Shown here piece by piece: positions 42,557 through 53,081 of a stretch of DNA of 64,000 bases (position 1 is the stretch's first letter; every line of letters starts with the position of its first letter). The notes beneath the pieces are model-generated. The model was not told the DNA's origin, searched no databases, and saw nothing but the letters and a program-made list of their open reading frames with translations. Source of the DNA: Branchipolynoe longqiensis. Lineage: Eukaryota; Annelida; Polychaeta; Phyllodocida; Polynoidae. The stretch is taken from NCBI GenBank assembly GCA_030323885.1, contig CM059187.1, positions 86,843,726 to 86,907,725 on the forward strand, given 5' to 3'. Made by a program: the position numbers and the translations under genes.

Positions 42557-43038
42557 TGGATAGGCCGGGGGCGGGTCGAGGCCAGTGGCGTATTCGGTGT
42601 TCGCTTAGTGCGTGAGGGCTGGTTTCGATTGCGCTGCCGGGTAGGGTGGGGGAGTCGTGGGTACAATGAAGCCTTATGCGTTTAAACAGGTTTCGTCCGT
42701 TGTGTGCTCCATCCCGGCCGAGTCGGTCAGCTTTGATGTGTACCAGGCCGTTAGCGGTGGCCCCCCCCGGAGTGGACGGGCGGGGGCGTTGCAGGGGGGG
42801 GGGTGGACCTGAGCCGGGATGAGAGGCGTCGGTGCGGGGTGGTGTGGGTGGAGTGGGTGGGCGGGCCGGTGGTGTGGGTGGGTGGCGGCTGCCGTGCGGG
42901 TGTGGCGAGAGGCGTGGCCATTGACTGGTGCTGGGCCATGGGGTTTAACGAGGGCTGGGGTGGGGGGGGTCGGCGTGGGGGGGGTTTTGCGGGGGGGTGG
43001 GGGGGGCGGGTCCCGGTGCTCCCTCGCATCCCATGGCA
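42557..43038 (-). other. Spacer between gag and RT
   Basis: G-homopolymer-rich on the + strand, with no conserved frame; the Pro/Thr frames are compositional. Confidence 0.5.
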
Positions 43039-44494
43039 TCAGTCCTTTGTGGCATCCCTTGCTTTGCGCCTACACTCCTGCTGTGAGTGATCGAATCCGA
43101 TCTGTGTCACCTTGTAGCAGTAGGCGCACGCATGCACCACATCGTCGGGTCCGTCGTGGTGGCGTTGGGTGAGGGTGCAGCGTCGTGGGGAGTTGTAGGC
43201 GGCACACGGGCGCTCATGTGTTTCAAGCTCAATTCGGCCACGTGCTTGTTTGTTGTTGTCACGTGGACCGTTGTTGTTGTCACGCGCACTAGGTCTGCCC
43301 GCCCTGTCGTCGGGGTTGGGCGTGGCCGTGTAGTAGGTTAGGCATTCATGCTTCATGTCTGACCTGTCACTCCATCGCATCTTCCTCCTTTCGATGCTGT
43401 CAAATATGCGCTGGGACCAGCTGCGCACCATCGGCCAGGGCTTCGTTTTGCACTCGTCGGTGATGCACCTGAAGTGGTCCAGCATGTCGAGGAAGTCACG
43501 TGGATCATACACCTCATTGTCATCTATCAGGGTCATGAACGCTGAGAGGTACTCTCGCTCGGTCATAGTGCCACGGCCCGCCAGCTTCTGGGCGGCTGAC
43601 TGGCAGTCAGTGCGATCTAGATACATATAGGGCTTGGATATGGGGTTGGTGATGAACATGTCGTGCATCACGGCACGCCTACCTTGGAGCCTTCGGTGCC
43701 TTGCCTCGTATCTTGCGACGTCGTCGTCTATGGATTGCAGTCGCTGCATCCTGAGCTGCTGCTCGTCGCGTATGTCAGCGTCCCTCCCTGCGGGTGGGGC
43801 GGGTAGGCGGGCGTATGGGTCGCGCCACCCACCCAGCTGGCGGTCAACGTAGGCTGGGTTGTATCTGGGCGAGAGGGACCTGAGCCTGTGCCGTGCCGGG
43901 GGGGGGCGGCCCGCCCGCCGGGCGGTGGTGTTGGGCTGGAGCCACGGCACGTGCAGGTGCGAGGGCCACGTGGTCAGCGGCAGGCGGGTGGGCTCCGGCG
44001 GGCACCACGTGGGCTGCGGCGGGCACCACGTGGGCGGCGGGGGGCGGCGGAGAGGGTTGTCGGGCGTCCCGCTCCACACGGGCTGGGGGAGGCGCACGCA
44101 CATGGCGAGCGTCGCGCTCCGCGCCCTGCCGTGCTATGTCCATGATCGCATCCTGAATGGCCGCCATGCGGGTATCCATTCTAGCCTCCATCCGCGCCTC
44201 CATCTGTCGGAGCTTGGCATCGACCCCACTGCCGGGGGAGGTCGGTTGGGCCCCGATCGCCGGGGAGGGGTCCCGGTCCGCGCGGGCGACCGGGGACGCC
44301 GGAGACCGCTGCCCCGCCGGGATGTATGAGTCGTCAGTGTCCTGGGGAGTGCTGCTCTGCGCTCCCCTGCTGTCTCCCAGGTCCAGCTTAGGTAGTGTCC
44401 CGGTGGCGGCGGAGGGTCCTCCCTTCGCCTTGTTCTTGGACCCCGGGGGCCTCCCGGCCTTCCTGCTCTTACCTGAGGACCCATTTCTCGGCAT
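43039..44494 (-). pseudogene. Gag-like protein of the DIRS-like element, one frameshift
   Basis: The start ATG is at 44494. The N-terminus is basic, with GRPPGSKNKAKGG (AT-hook-like). A coiled-coil segment MEARMEARMDTRMAAIQ and an Ala/Pro-rich linker follow. Near residue 200 the frame changes at a run of nine G (43898-43906), and the second frame carries on with RYNPAYVDRQLGGW, helical sequence and a Cys/His cluster (CAAYNSPRRC, later HACAYC, then H and C). That cluster suits a nucleic-acid-binding gag. It ends at 43039, total about 485 codons. The lesion is a homopolymer indel and could be a sequencing error. Confidence 0.75.
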
Positions 44495-44820
44495 GTTGTG
44501 TGTGCGTCGGTGGTTCCGACAGTGCCAAAGAAAGTTAGGTGTGGTCAGTCCTGTTGTTGGGAGCGGGGGGACCAGTGGTGTGTGTGTTAGGGAGGAGCTG
44601 GTGTGTGTGAGTGGTTGTGTGCTCAGTGAGCAGCAGTGAGGCAGGGAGCAGTGAATGTAGGTCGAGTGAGTAGGGGGGTGGTGCAGTGAGGAGTGTGGGT
44701 ACCCCCCTTTGAGTCCGCCGCCCCCCCCCCCCCCCGGCCACGGGGGAGGGGGGGGGGAGAGGGGGGGGGTCCAACGGCCTCGCCGACCCATGCACCCCGC
44801 AATGACCCCGAATGACACCA

Positions 44821-44891
44821 TGGTCATTCACCACAATATATATATAATATATATAATATATGTAATATATGTATTATATGTATTATATGTA
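44821..44891. repeat. TA-rich array (middle)
   Basis: ATATATAATATATATAATAT then GTATTATATGTATTATATG. It separates the two divergently oriented retroelements. Confidence 0.9.
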
Positions 44892-45538
44892 TCTCCCCTG
44901 CTTCTGAACAGACAACAACTACACTCAAGCTCTCCCAAACAGTCTACTGGCTACCTGTTTGCTACCTTGAGACTATTTTGTCTTGTTTGTCGTCCGCGAA
45001 CCGGACGACCGTGCCTGTGAGTCGATTATCTGTTCGATTGGATAGCATCTGGATCGATCTCTACAGCAAGAATTCACATGGATGACGGTATCGTGCCTTA
45101 ACTTAGATCCGTTTGTCACTTATTACGACCGTCGAACAGCCCATAAGTGTGTCGACGGTATTCGTAGACGGGGGAGTGGGACATAATTTGATATCAAGCA
45201 TTCGACTGTCTCCTACCGAGTAGGGGGGGGGGTCGATATAGAGACAGTTATCTCGTTAACCTCCTGCCTTTTCTAGGGTCCACATATAATCGACACAGAA
45301 TCTGTAAACTCATAATAATATCGCTGGAGCTATCAGCTCTGATTTTGCAGCCAGTGTGTCGATAATATCGACCAGGAGGTAAATAAGTTCCTAAGCGTAC
45401 GTACAGTGAGCGTAATCGACCCAGAACTTTGCACCCCGGTTTAAAAATAACGGCTCCAAGGTCGCCGGGTCCGGGTAAGCGGAACGCTTAAACCGCTTAG
45501 CTCTTAATCCGCTTAACTCTGGTCCGCTTTCATGCCAG

Positions 45539-45703
45539 GCTGCCGCTATTAATACGGGCAGGTCTAGGAGTGCCGAAATCATGCACTTCTTGCGCAGAAT
45601 ATTCTGGTTCTCGGTTAAATACAATTTTACCTTTACTTCTGTTTATATACGTAGTGCTGTTAACGTAGTATGTGATGCCTTAAGTAGACTGTGTGACAAG
45701 GAT
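45539..45703 (+). pseudogene. RNase H C-terminal remnant
   Basis: The frame reads INTGRSRSAEIMHFLRRIFW and then IRSAVNVVCDALSRL, the last part of a retroelement RNase H, with the final Asp in CDALSR. The upstream catalytic residues are not found. The recombinase frame begins in +1 relative to this one, as overlapping frames do in this order. Confidence 0.7.
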
Positions 45704-46773
45704 AGTGCCGCTAGAATCAGGAGTGTCGATGGTGCCAGAATGCTCTGTTGCAGCGACACCTTTGACCGATCGCTCGTCTCTTTCAGTGAGGGCAGCCCTG
45801 AGAGCCGAGCAGCAGCAGTACCAGCATCAGGCATACGCTCAGAACTCAACAATAGCGAGGGCCACGCAGATCAAGAAATATTTAAGATATGCTGAGCTTT
45901 TCCATTCTTCAAGGTCTCCCATACCATGCTCCGAGGAGCAGGTGGCCCTATATGCCGCCTGGTTGGCGAGGGACCTCAAGTATGTATCTGTCATCAACTA
46001 CCTTAGTGGCCTAAATTTTTTCCTCAAGCAAAACGGCGGAAGGCCGATAGACTATACAAACTTTGTTCTTTCTTCTACGCTCAAGGGTATTCGTAGAGCT
46101 AAGTCTGATATACCTAGGCGTGCTATGCCTCTCCTTCCCCATATGCTTCGCAAAATCTTCGCCTTGTTAACCAATAACCCCGGCCACGTCGCCTGGCGCG
46201 CAGCAGTCCTCTGTTCATTCCGAGGGCTGTTGCGTAAGTCCCAGGTCACCTTGTCCGATGCCTCCTTATTGAGATCGGACTTCCAGTTTTATGACTGGGG
46301 TCTGATTTTGACTGTTCGTCGCTCCAAGACCATTCAGTTTAACGAGAGGGTCCTCGAGATCCCGATAGCTAGGTGTGTTGATACTGACATGTGTGCTGTT
46401 TATTGGACTGAGCGGCATTTCAGCCAGATTGCCACTAAACCATCTCAGGTAGCCTTCCGCATTCCATGCGGCGGCGGGAGTTCCGCCCCTTTCCCTTACT
46501 CGGTCTATCAGGAGACTCTAAAGATATTTTCGGCCAGGGCGGGGCTCGATGCCGCCACCCTCTCTTCCCACTCACTCAGGAGGGGGGGGGTTGCACCTTC
46601 CTGTCCATGTGTGGAGCCACCATAGAGGAGCTTAAGGTCCGGGGCGACTGGGCGTCCGAAACTGTCTACTCATATCTCAAGACACCGCTCGGCACAAGGA
46701 TTGTGAACGACATGAGGGTGGGGGTGGCGCTATGCTCGAATCAGGCTGGCGTTGGGTTGGGGGGAGACGCTTA
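45693..46773 (+). pseudogene. Tyrosine recombinase, near complete, one frameshift
   Basis: The N-terminal core-binding part is about residues 30-130 (ARATQIKKYLRYAELF). The catalytic domain has the box I Arg in FRGLLRKSQVTLSDA and HxxR in SSHSLRRGG. Just after this comes a run of nine G (46582-46590), where the frame shifts. The shifted frame continues CTFLSMCGATIEELKVRGDW and then SYLKTPLGTR, placing a candidate nucleophile Tyr about 35 residues after HxxR. Apart from the homopolymer, the catalytic set R-H-R-Y is complete. It is a different lineage from the recombinase at 40.0-40.9 kb. Confidence 0.8.
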
Positions 46774-46785
46774 GGCGTCTCCTTG

Positions 46786-46870
46786 GCCTATATTTTGCTG
46801 CCCTGACGCAAATAAAGTCGCCTACCCATCACCGCCTCTTGTCTCTCTCTTGCCGTAGCCCAACTTTATA
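46786..46870 (+). repeat. Split direct repeat B1 (85 bp)
   Basis: GCCTATATTTTGCTGCCCTG to TAGCCCAACTTTATA; identical to B2 at 47105-47189 except for one base (GCCG/GCCA). AATAAA in CGCAAATAAAGTCGC could serve as a poly(A) signal. Confidence 0.9.
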
Positions 46871-46890
46871 GAGAGTATAATGTATTATAC

Positions 46891-46930
46891 GTATATAAAA
46901 GGGGCGGAGCTCTCTCATAATATTATCACG
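46891..46930 (+). promoter_or_regulatory. TATA box with GC box inside the A2 region
   Basis: TATATAAAAGGGGCGGAGC: a TATAAAAG box followed directly by GGGCGG, between B1 and A2 of the YR element. It may be the promoter that in a full element lies in A1. This is inference from motif and place only. Confidence 0.35.
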
Positions 46931-47104
46931 ATTATTCCTCTGTTATTCGACTAATATTATTCTCCAATCGCTGACTTGCCCGCGTTTGCCCCGGTCCTTG
47001 CCTACCCCAGCACCACCACCTGTGGGTTCCTGGCACTACTTGCCCGGGCAGTCAGTCTCTCCCCTGCTTCTGAAAATTTTCTTCTTTTTTTTTTTTTACC
47101 GGTA

Positions 47105-47189
47105 GCCTATATTTTGCTGCCCTGACGCAAATAAAGTCGCCTACCCATCACCGCCTCTTGTCTCTCTCTTGCCATAGCCCAACTTTATA
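47105..47189 (+). repeat. Split direct repeat B2 (85 bp)
   Basis: Second copy of B1; it runs into TGTATTATACGTAT, also found after B1, and then the right TA array. Confidence 0.9.
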
Positions 47190-47258
47190 TGTATTATACG
47201 TATTATATATATAATATATATATAACATATATAATATATATAACATATATAATATATA
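47190..47258. repeat. TA-rich array (right)
   Basis: TATATAATATATATATAACAT repeats. The third TA array bordering the retroelement pair. Confidence 0.9.
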
Positions 47259-47527
47259 TCGTGCGGCAGAGGGCGCGGACTGCGTCTAATAATAGTAATA
47301 CGCAACCATATTACGGCTGCGGAGTCAGATTGCAGGTGTGAAGCACAGGTGAAACACTCCCACCACCACCACCCCAACACATCGCCGTGCTACTATTGCA
47401 CACCTATGTCCAATGACCCCAGTCACCTAGGTAGGGATCCATGGTACTAACTATGTAACAGTCTACCTAAGCTTCGCAGCCTATAGTGACCAATGAAGAA
47501 ATTCACTTGAAAACCGTTAAGATATTT

Positions 47528-47795
47528 CAAAGCTGCATAATTGAATGGTAGCATCATATCACAATTTCTAGACGAAAGTACTTTCCCATATTTGATCCGA
47601 GTGTACTCATTAGGTATTTATCACGGTTTGACGCTCCTAGGCTCCAAAACAGGTCAACCAAGCAAACTCCAGCATTTCATTTTCCAGTGTGCACACTGAA
47701 ATTAACTTTGTACACTTTCATTTCAAATATCTCCAACGTTAAATTAGTCAAATAAAAGTTACCTAAAACGAAAGTAACGTAGATTTGTAAGACCC
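47528..47795 (+). mobile_element. TTAA MITE, strongly diverged
   Basis: AAAGCTGCATAATTGAATG, TTTCAAATATCTCCAACGTTA and GAAAGTAACGTAGATT are kept in order. Confidence 0.7.
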
Positions 47796-48275
47796 CCCCC
47801 GCTATTTATTCATGCCATATATATGGCATATATATGTACATATATAAAGCAATGTAGATGATTAAGACCAACCTTATGTACTTATGCTCTATATTAATAA
47901 CATATATGTGTATATATAATGTAAGGTAGATTATTAAGACCAACTTCAGTTATATATTCATGCCATATAAGTATAAATTGCATATAATTATATATATATG
48001 TGTATATATAAAGTAATGTAGATTATTAAGATTAACCTTATATATTTGGTCTACATACAGTGCTTAGGGTCCCTCACAGGTGGAACCAGTGTGGCATGCT
48101 GTAGTGTACCACACAGGGTCAGTTAGATAGGATATATATTGAATATACTTTTACATAGCGAACTGAAGATAGTGTCCTTGTTTATATTCCCATAATAGAT
48201 TTATAGAGCACATAAATAGCATATATGTATCTATAAAGTAGAGTAGATTATTAAGACCAACCTTATATATTCATA
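47780..48275 (+). repeat. Tandem array of a MITE subterminal segment
   Basis: GTAGATTATTAAGACCAACC-type motifs recur at about 47783, 47857, 47929, 48017 and 48243. They are separated by CCATATA/TATATGTGTATATATAA filler. The motif equals the MITE segment GTAGATTATAACGATCAACC and follows directly from the MITE copy at 47528. Confidence 0.75.
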
Positions 48276-48277
48276 TC

Positions 48278-48279
48278 AT

Positions 48280-48322
<43 letters not shown>
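48278..48322. repeat. TA dinucleotide run
   Basis: More than 20 TA units. Confidence 0.95.
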
Positions 48323-48324
<2 letters not shown>

Positions 48325-48880
48325 GGCATAAGCTCAAAATAATCACCAGGTTAAGCAATTGTAAGCCAAGTTAAGATCTAGTTCCCACGTGACAGGTGAC
48401 AATCCCTCTGCCAATGGTCTAAATAACCTCCATGTTGGATATATATATATAATGAGATGAACAATTCCCTGAAATGCGCCGGTGATAATTTGATAAATCA
48501 GCTTCTGCCGATTAGATGGTAAAACGGCAACCCAGAATCTTACAGCAGCTTACAGTTACACACGCGCGCCCTCACGTACTGCGCACGCGCACACAGAACA
48601 AGTCCCCGACGCACAGTGAAGTGAGATGGCCGACGAATAATTGCATCTGGTGTCATATTTTCCCATTACCGCCGCATCCGGTTCGCAGAATTGATAAAGC
48701 CTACCTGTTGCAACGGCAGCCGGCGCCCCGCCGCCCGCCAGGGGCGCCCCGCTGCTGCCGCTTCTGTAATATATATATACCGTAAAAACTCTTGTATTAC
48801 TATTATTTTATTACGCGAGACGACATATAAGTCGAGGTCAATCTTTGATTCTGGAATTCTTTCCTGAAGCAACTATAAGT
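48323..48880. other. Unassigned stretch
   Basis: Contains ACGCGCGCCCTCACG-type GC segments near 48560 and a CGCCCCGCCGCCCGCC segment at 48724. No coding call. Confidence 0.4.
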
Positions 48881-48914
48881 CGACCGGGAACCGAACTCCC
48901 GATCTCGAGGCCCT
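48881..48914 (-). repeat. SINE family 1 head fragment (34 bp)
   Basis: CGACCGGGAACCGAACTCCC then GATCTCGAGGCC. Confidence 0.7.
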
Positions 48915-49024
48915 TATTACACTCGTATAATGGCTTATGCAGCATATATATCAATATCAATATAGGGAATTTTCCCTTTCGCACCTTTATACTCGCATAA
49001 TTCTTATAGTACATCACATAATAA

Positions 49025-49114
49025 ATATATATATCTATCACATATATGAAGATATATATCACTTATATACCATATATATAAATAATATATATATATGCAA
49101 TGTATAAGGATTCA

Positions 49115-49168
<54 letters not shown>
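49025..49168. repeat. TA-rich array
   Basis: Loose TA repeats, then an uninterrupted run of about 55 bases. Confidence 0.95.
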
Positions 49169-49170
<2 letters not shown>

Positions 49171-49611
49171 AGAAGTGGTGGTATCACAATGCATCCACCT
49201 CGCTAATTGTTCCCAAATAACAATTATTGTTATGAAATATTTACATGCACAAATATATATATAGTATATACATGTATATATATAGTTGCTGTTTACGTTA
49301 GTACCAATGCAGAGTAAGTTTGGAAATCCAATTAATAATCATTAACCTGAATTTCTGATTAATCGTACAATCCTCAGCATACTTTCCCCAAATTAGCTGA
49401 ATATGAGAGATCAGGTAAAATATTATGAGCCTTGGCATGTAAAACTCTAAAATTGAGACAATCCTAATGCGAAATTCAATGCATCTTTTTAGCTATGATT
49501 CATAATTTTCGACGCGAACAAGGAGCTCTTATGAATGGGTTTTATTCAAACACCGTTTTCAGTAAGTTGCAAGATAGTCAATCAGAGAGGTACAGGTTCA
49601 GTAAGTCAGTA
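49169..49611. other. Unassigned AT-rich stretch
   Basis: No family match, no frame. Confidence 0.4.
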
Positions 49612-50539
49612 TCAGAGGTACAATAATGAGTGTAGTAAGTCATTGTGAACGCTGGATCCAGGTGTATCTCGACTCGGCCCCTCAACCAAATGTGGGAGGG
49701 GCTGAGTCATGGCTGAGAAGGCCGTCGTAGGGACACAGGTGAGGAGGGCGCCGCCTTGAGGAGTCCTGCGCCCCGCCTCGGGGGAGAGTGTGTATCGCGT
49801 CGGGTCTTGGTTTTCGAGGTCTGGCCGCGAGTCCGGGCATGAAGAGGGCCGTGATTCGGGCATCGGCGTCTTGCGGGAGGGACCTGGGGATAGAAGGCAA
49901 ATATTGCTATCCCCAGGTCCAGATAGTGTCGGGCATGTTGACATAGGTGAGTGGCGTCTGAGGTGGTTTCCGTCTGGTGTGAATTGATATGCGCGCCGAG
50001 TCACTATAATGTTGGTGTCGGTGTTGTGTAGTGGTGTGGTGAGTGCGGTGTCTGGCTGTGGGGCCGGGTCGCACTGTGTGGCAGCTGTACCGTCATGTAC
50101 CGAGGCGGTGAGGTGGGCGGCAGCGTCCTCTGATGCTCCCGAGCTGTGGTTGTGAGTCCGGGTCGCTGTGATGTCTGCCGGTTGGGTTGGCGGTCCTGGT
50201 TTGTCGGTTGGTGTGCGGCATATGGTGGCAGTGTCTGGGGCTGTGTCTTGAGTGTGTGCAGCCTCTTCTAAGGGGGTGAATGTCGGCAGGTTGTGAGGCT
50301 GTAGGGTGGTTTGGTTTGGGTGCCTTGGTGTCATTGGCAGCTATGGGGGGTCCGCCCGGGGCCGCTGTTGTGCTGCCGCCAGGGGGGGGGGGGGGGCGGT
50401 GCGTTTCCGGCTGGGGTCCGGGGAGCTGCTCCTTTCGGTTTCGGGTGTGCTGCTGTCATTGTGTGGAGGCATCGCGGGGGCATAATGAGGGGTGGCGGTG
50501 TCTTGTGAGGTCTTCTGTGGCCTGACCTTGGCCGCCTGT

Positions 50540-51400
50540 AAAAAATCCGACCTCGATGTATCGTCCTCGATGTATCGTCGGTCTCGGGTGCCGCTGCCTG
50601 TCGTTCGATCTGCCGTCGTGGGGTTGTTGGCGGGTGTGGGGGGGCCTCGTCCGTGGGGCTGAGTGGTGTAGTGGTGACCTCGATGTATCGTCGGTCTCGG
50701 GTGACACTGCCTGCCGTTCGATCTGCTGTTGTGGGGTTGTTGGCGGGTTAGGTGCCTCGTCCGTCGGTGGCTGGTGTGGCGGGCGTCGTGGGGTTGTTGG
50801 TGGGTGTAGGGGGCCTTGTCCGTGAGGCTGAGTGGTGTAGTGGTGTCCTCGATGTATCGTCAGTCTCGGGTGCTGCTGCCAGCCGTTCGATCTGCCGCCG
50901 TGGGGTTGTTGGCGGGTGTAGAGGGCTCGTCCGTCGGTGGCTGGTGTGGCGGGTGTCGTGGTGTTGTTGGCGAGGGTGGGGGGCCTCGTTCGTGTGGCTG
51001 AGTGGTGTAGTGGTGACGGATACGTGGCGTGGCGGTGTCTGGTGTGGCGGCCGCCGTGGGGTTGTTGGCGGGTGTAGGGGTGTCGTCCGTGGGGCTGAGT
51101 GGTGTAGTGGTGACGAGGTGGTGTATCGTCGGTCTCGGGTGCCGCTGCCTGTCGTTCAATCTGCCGCCGTGGGGTTGTTGGTGGGTGTAGAGGGCTCGTC
51201 CGTCGGTGGCTGGTGTGGCGGGTGTCGTGGTGTTGTTGGCGGGTGTGGGGGCCTCGTTCGTGCAGCTGAGTGCTGTAGTGGTGATGGATACGTGGCGTGG
51301 CAGTGTCTGGTGTGGCGGCCGTTATGCGGTTGTTGGCGGGTGTAGGGGTCGCTTCCATGGGGCTGAGTGGTGTAGTGGTGACGAGGTGATTCCTGGTTGG
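50540..51400 (+). repeat. GC-rich minisatellite, ~170-bp higher-order unit
   Basis: GTGGTGTAGTGGTGAC, TCGTCGGTCTCGGGTG and GGGGTTGTTGGCGGGTGTAG recur; GTAGTGGTG occurs near 50667, 50836, 51007, 51105, 51276 and 51373, that is, at steps of about 170 or 98 bp. Confidence 0.9.
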
Positions 51401-51559
51401 AGAGCAAGCCCGGGGGGCTGAGAGGTGCAGAGCTGAGTTGGTGGTGAGCTGCTTGTCCGACTGCCGGGGTGGAAGTGATGGCCTAGTGGTCGGAGATTCG
51501 CGAGGAAGGGCGTGGCGTGACGTCACGGGTCTCACGAGGGCATAGTTCCATGGGAATTC

Positions 51560-51585
51560 CGGTAGGGGGTTGTACCGGGATTCGA
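51560..51585 (-). promoter_or_regulatory. Isolated B-box-like T-arm
   Basis: On the minus strand CTGGGTTCGAATCCCGG folds as a tRNA T-arm (5-bp stem, loop TTCGAAT). An A-box-like TGGCCTAGTGGTCGG lies at 51480 but on the + strand, so this is not a tRNA gene. Probably a SINE remnant. Confidence 0.3.
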
Positions 51586-51601
51586 ACCCAGGGGGCGCCA
51601 C

Positions 51602-51929
51602 CGTGTTGACTCCTTGTTTGCGTGCAAATTACCCATGGTGGCTGGCCACCATGAACAATCGCACCATGAAATCCAAGCCAGTAAACTTGAATGCCTTTAA
51701 TGTCTGTATTTAGCGAAAGTACTCTCAACATATACAATAATTCCAGAATATTAAAATGAGCAAATAAGCACTATATCAATATCCATACACCATACTTTGT
51801 TTTGAAATAAATCTTGACGATTGCTGATCAGGAATTTCTTCCACTTCCTTTAAAGACTTCTCTATTGATCCTTGAAGTCCACTCTGTCAATGGTATATAT
51901 CACATCGAAATGGCTAGGGGTCATAAAAA
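51602..51929. other. Unassigned stretch
   Basis: No match to the other families was seen. Confidence 0.4.
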
Positions 51930-53081
51930 CAGTAAAGCCCTGGCCACATACACGTTTGTGAACATAGTTGAACGTAGGATAGATTAACGTGGGTCAAACG
52001 TGGTGTAAGTACGTTAAACTATGGTGAAAAACGTTTAGGTATGGCAGGTTTTGGTACGGATAAATACATTATGGCATGGATGCTGGTATGTTCAACTACG
52101 TTCAACTAAGTTCAACTATGTTCAACTATATTCAACTATGTTCAACTAAATTGAACTACGTTCAATGTATGTTAGCCTCTGCTATGGCCAACTACGTTCA
52201 ACTATGTCCAAGTACGCTAATATATGCTAGAGTATGCTAGAGTACCTAGAGTATGCTAGATTACATTAAGAGTACAGAGACTTCACCACACATCCAACTA
52301 CGTCCAACTACATCCAACTACATCCAACTACGTCCAACTACGTTCAACTATGTCCAACTATGCCCAACTACATCCAACTACATCCAACTACGTCCAACTA
52401 CATCCAACTACGTCCAACTATGTAAACTACGCCCAACTACATCCAACTGGGTCCAACTACATCCAACTATGTCCAACTACATCCAACTACGCCCAACTAC
52501 TTTCAACTACACCCAACTATGTCCAACTACGTCCAACTACGTCCAACTGCATCCAACTACGTCCAACTGCATCCAACTACGTCCAACTACATCCAACTAT
52601 GTTCAACTACATCCAACTATGTACAACTACATCCAACTACATCCAACTACGTTCAACTACGTTCAACTACGTTCAACTACGTTCAACTACGTTCAACTAC
52701 GTTCAACTACGTTCAACTATGTTAGCCTCAACTACGTTCAACTATGTTAGCCTCAACTATGTTCAACTACGTCCAACTACGTCCAACTACGTCCAACTGC
52801 ATCCAACTACGTCCAACTGCATCCAACTACATCCAACTACGTTCAACTACGTTCAACTACGTTCAACTACGTTCAACTACGTTCAACTACGTTCAACTAC
52901 GTTCAACTACTTTCAACTACGTTCAACTACGTTCAACTATGTTAGCCTCAACTACGTTCAACTATGTTGGCCTCAACTACGTCCAATTACATTCAACTAC
53001 GTTCAACTATGTTCAACTATGTTAGCCTCCACTACGTTCAACTACGTCCACTAACGTGTATGTGACCGGTGCCTTTACTGT
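51930..53081 (+). mobile_element. TIR element whose interior is a decamer satellite
   Basis: The left end CAGTAAAGCCCTGGCCACAT and right end ATGTGACCGGTGCCTTTACTG are inverted repeats of about 30 bp with a few mismatches. Inside the left TIR is a 250-bp unique part shared with the fragment at 2697-2920. From about 52280 to 53050 the interior is a 10-bp tandem repeat (CAACTACGTT, CAACTACGTC, CAACTACATC), with a few TTAGCCTCAACTA interruptions. No transposase frame; the Asn/Tyr/Gln/Leu frames are from the repeat. Confidence 0.85.

Larger units (their letters stand above)
40049..44820 (-). mobile_element. DIRS/PAT-like tyrosine-recombinase retrotransposon, 3' truncated
   Basis: Reading on the minus strand from 44820, the order is a gag-like frame, reverse transcriptase plus RNase H, and a tyrosine recombinase overlapping the RNase H end. 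This is the order of DIRS-order elements, which integrate with a recombinase rather than an integrase. No methyltransferase domain is seen. The 3' end stops in the recombinase at 40049, against a TA array. The 5' noncoding part (44500-44820) is GT- and G-rich. No terminal repeat of this element was found at the other side, as expected for a truncated copy. Gag and RT-RNase H carry one lesion each. Confidence 0.85.
44892..47204 (+). mobile_element. Ngaro/PAT-like YR retroelement, internally deleted, with split direct repeats
   Basis: A 17-bp sequence TCTCCCCTGCTTCTGAA lies at the left end (44892-44908) and again at 47058-47074. An 85-bp sequence follows the recombinase (46786-46870) and recurs at the right end (47105-47189). 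The order A1-genes-B1-A2-B2 is the split-direct-repeat arrangement of PAT/Ngaro-type elements. Only the end of RNase H and the recombinase remain, so gag and RT have been deleted. The A repeat matches only briefly; either A1 is itself deleted or it has diverged. Confidence 0.75.
49612..51601 (-). other. Pro/Thr/Ser-rich open frames, possible degenerate ORF
   Basis: Two minus-strand frames (51601-50456, 381 codons; 50334-49612, 240 codons) are separated by a G homopolymer of about 14 (50384-50397). The upstream one is mostly the minisatellite at 50540-51400. The downstream one is not repetitive and has a Pro/Thr-rich, disordered look with segments such as RRAYQFTPDGNHLRRHS. No domain was recognised. 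It might be an ORF1-type protein of an unknown retroelement or a disordered host exon, or simply an open frame caused by GC-rich composition. Confidence 0.2.

Noticed and set aside
52253..53054. 165- and 234-codon Asn/Tyr/Gln/Leu proteins
   Set aside because: Translation of the 10-bp satellite inside the TIR element.
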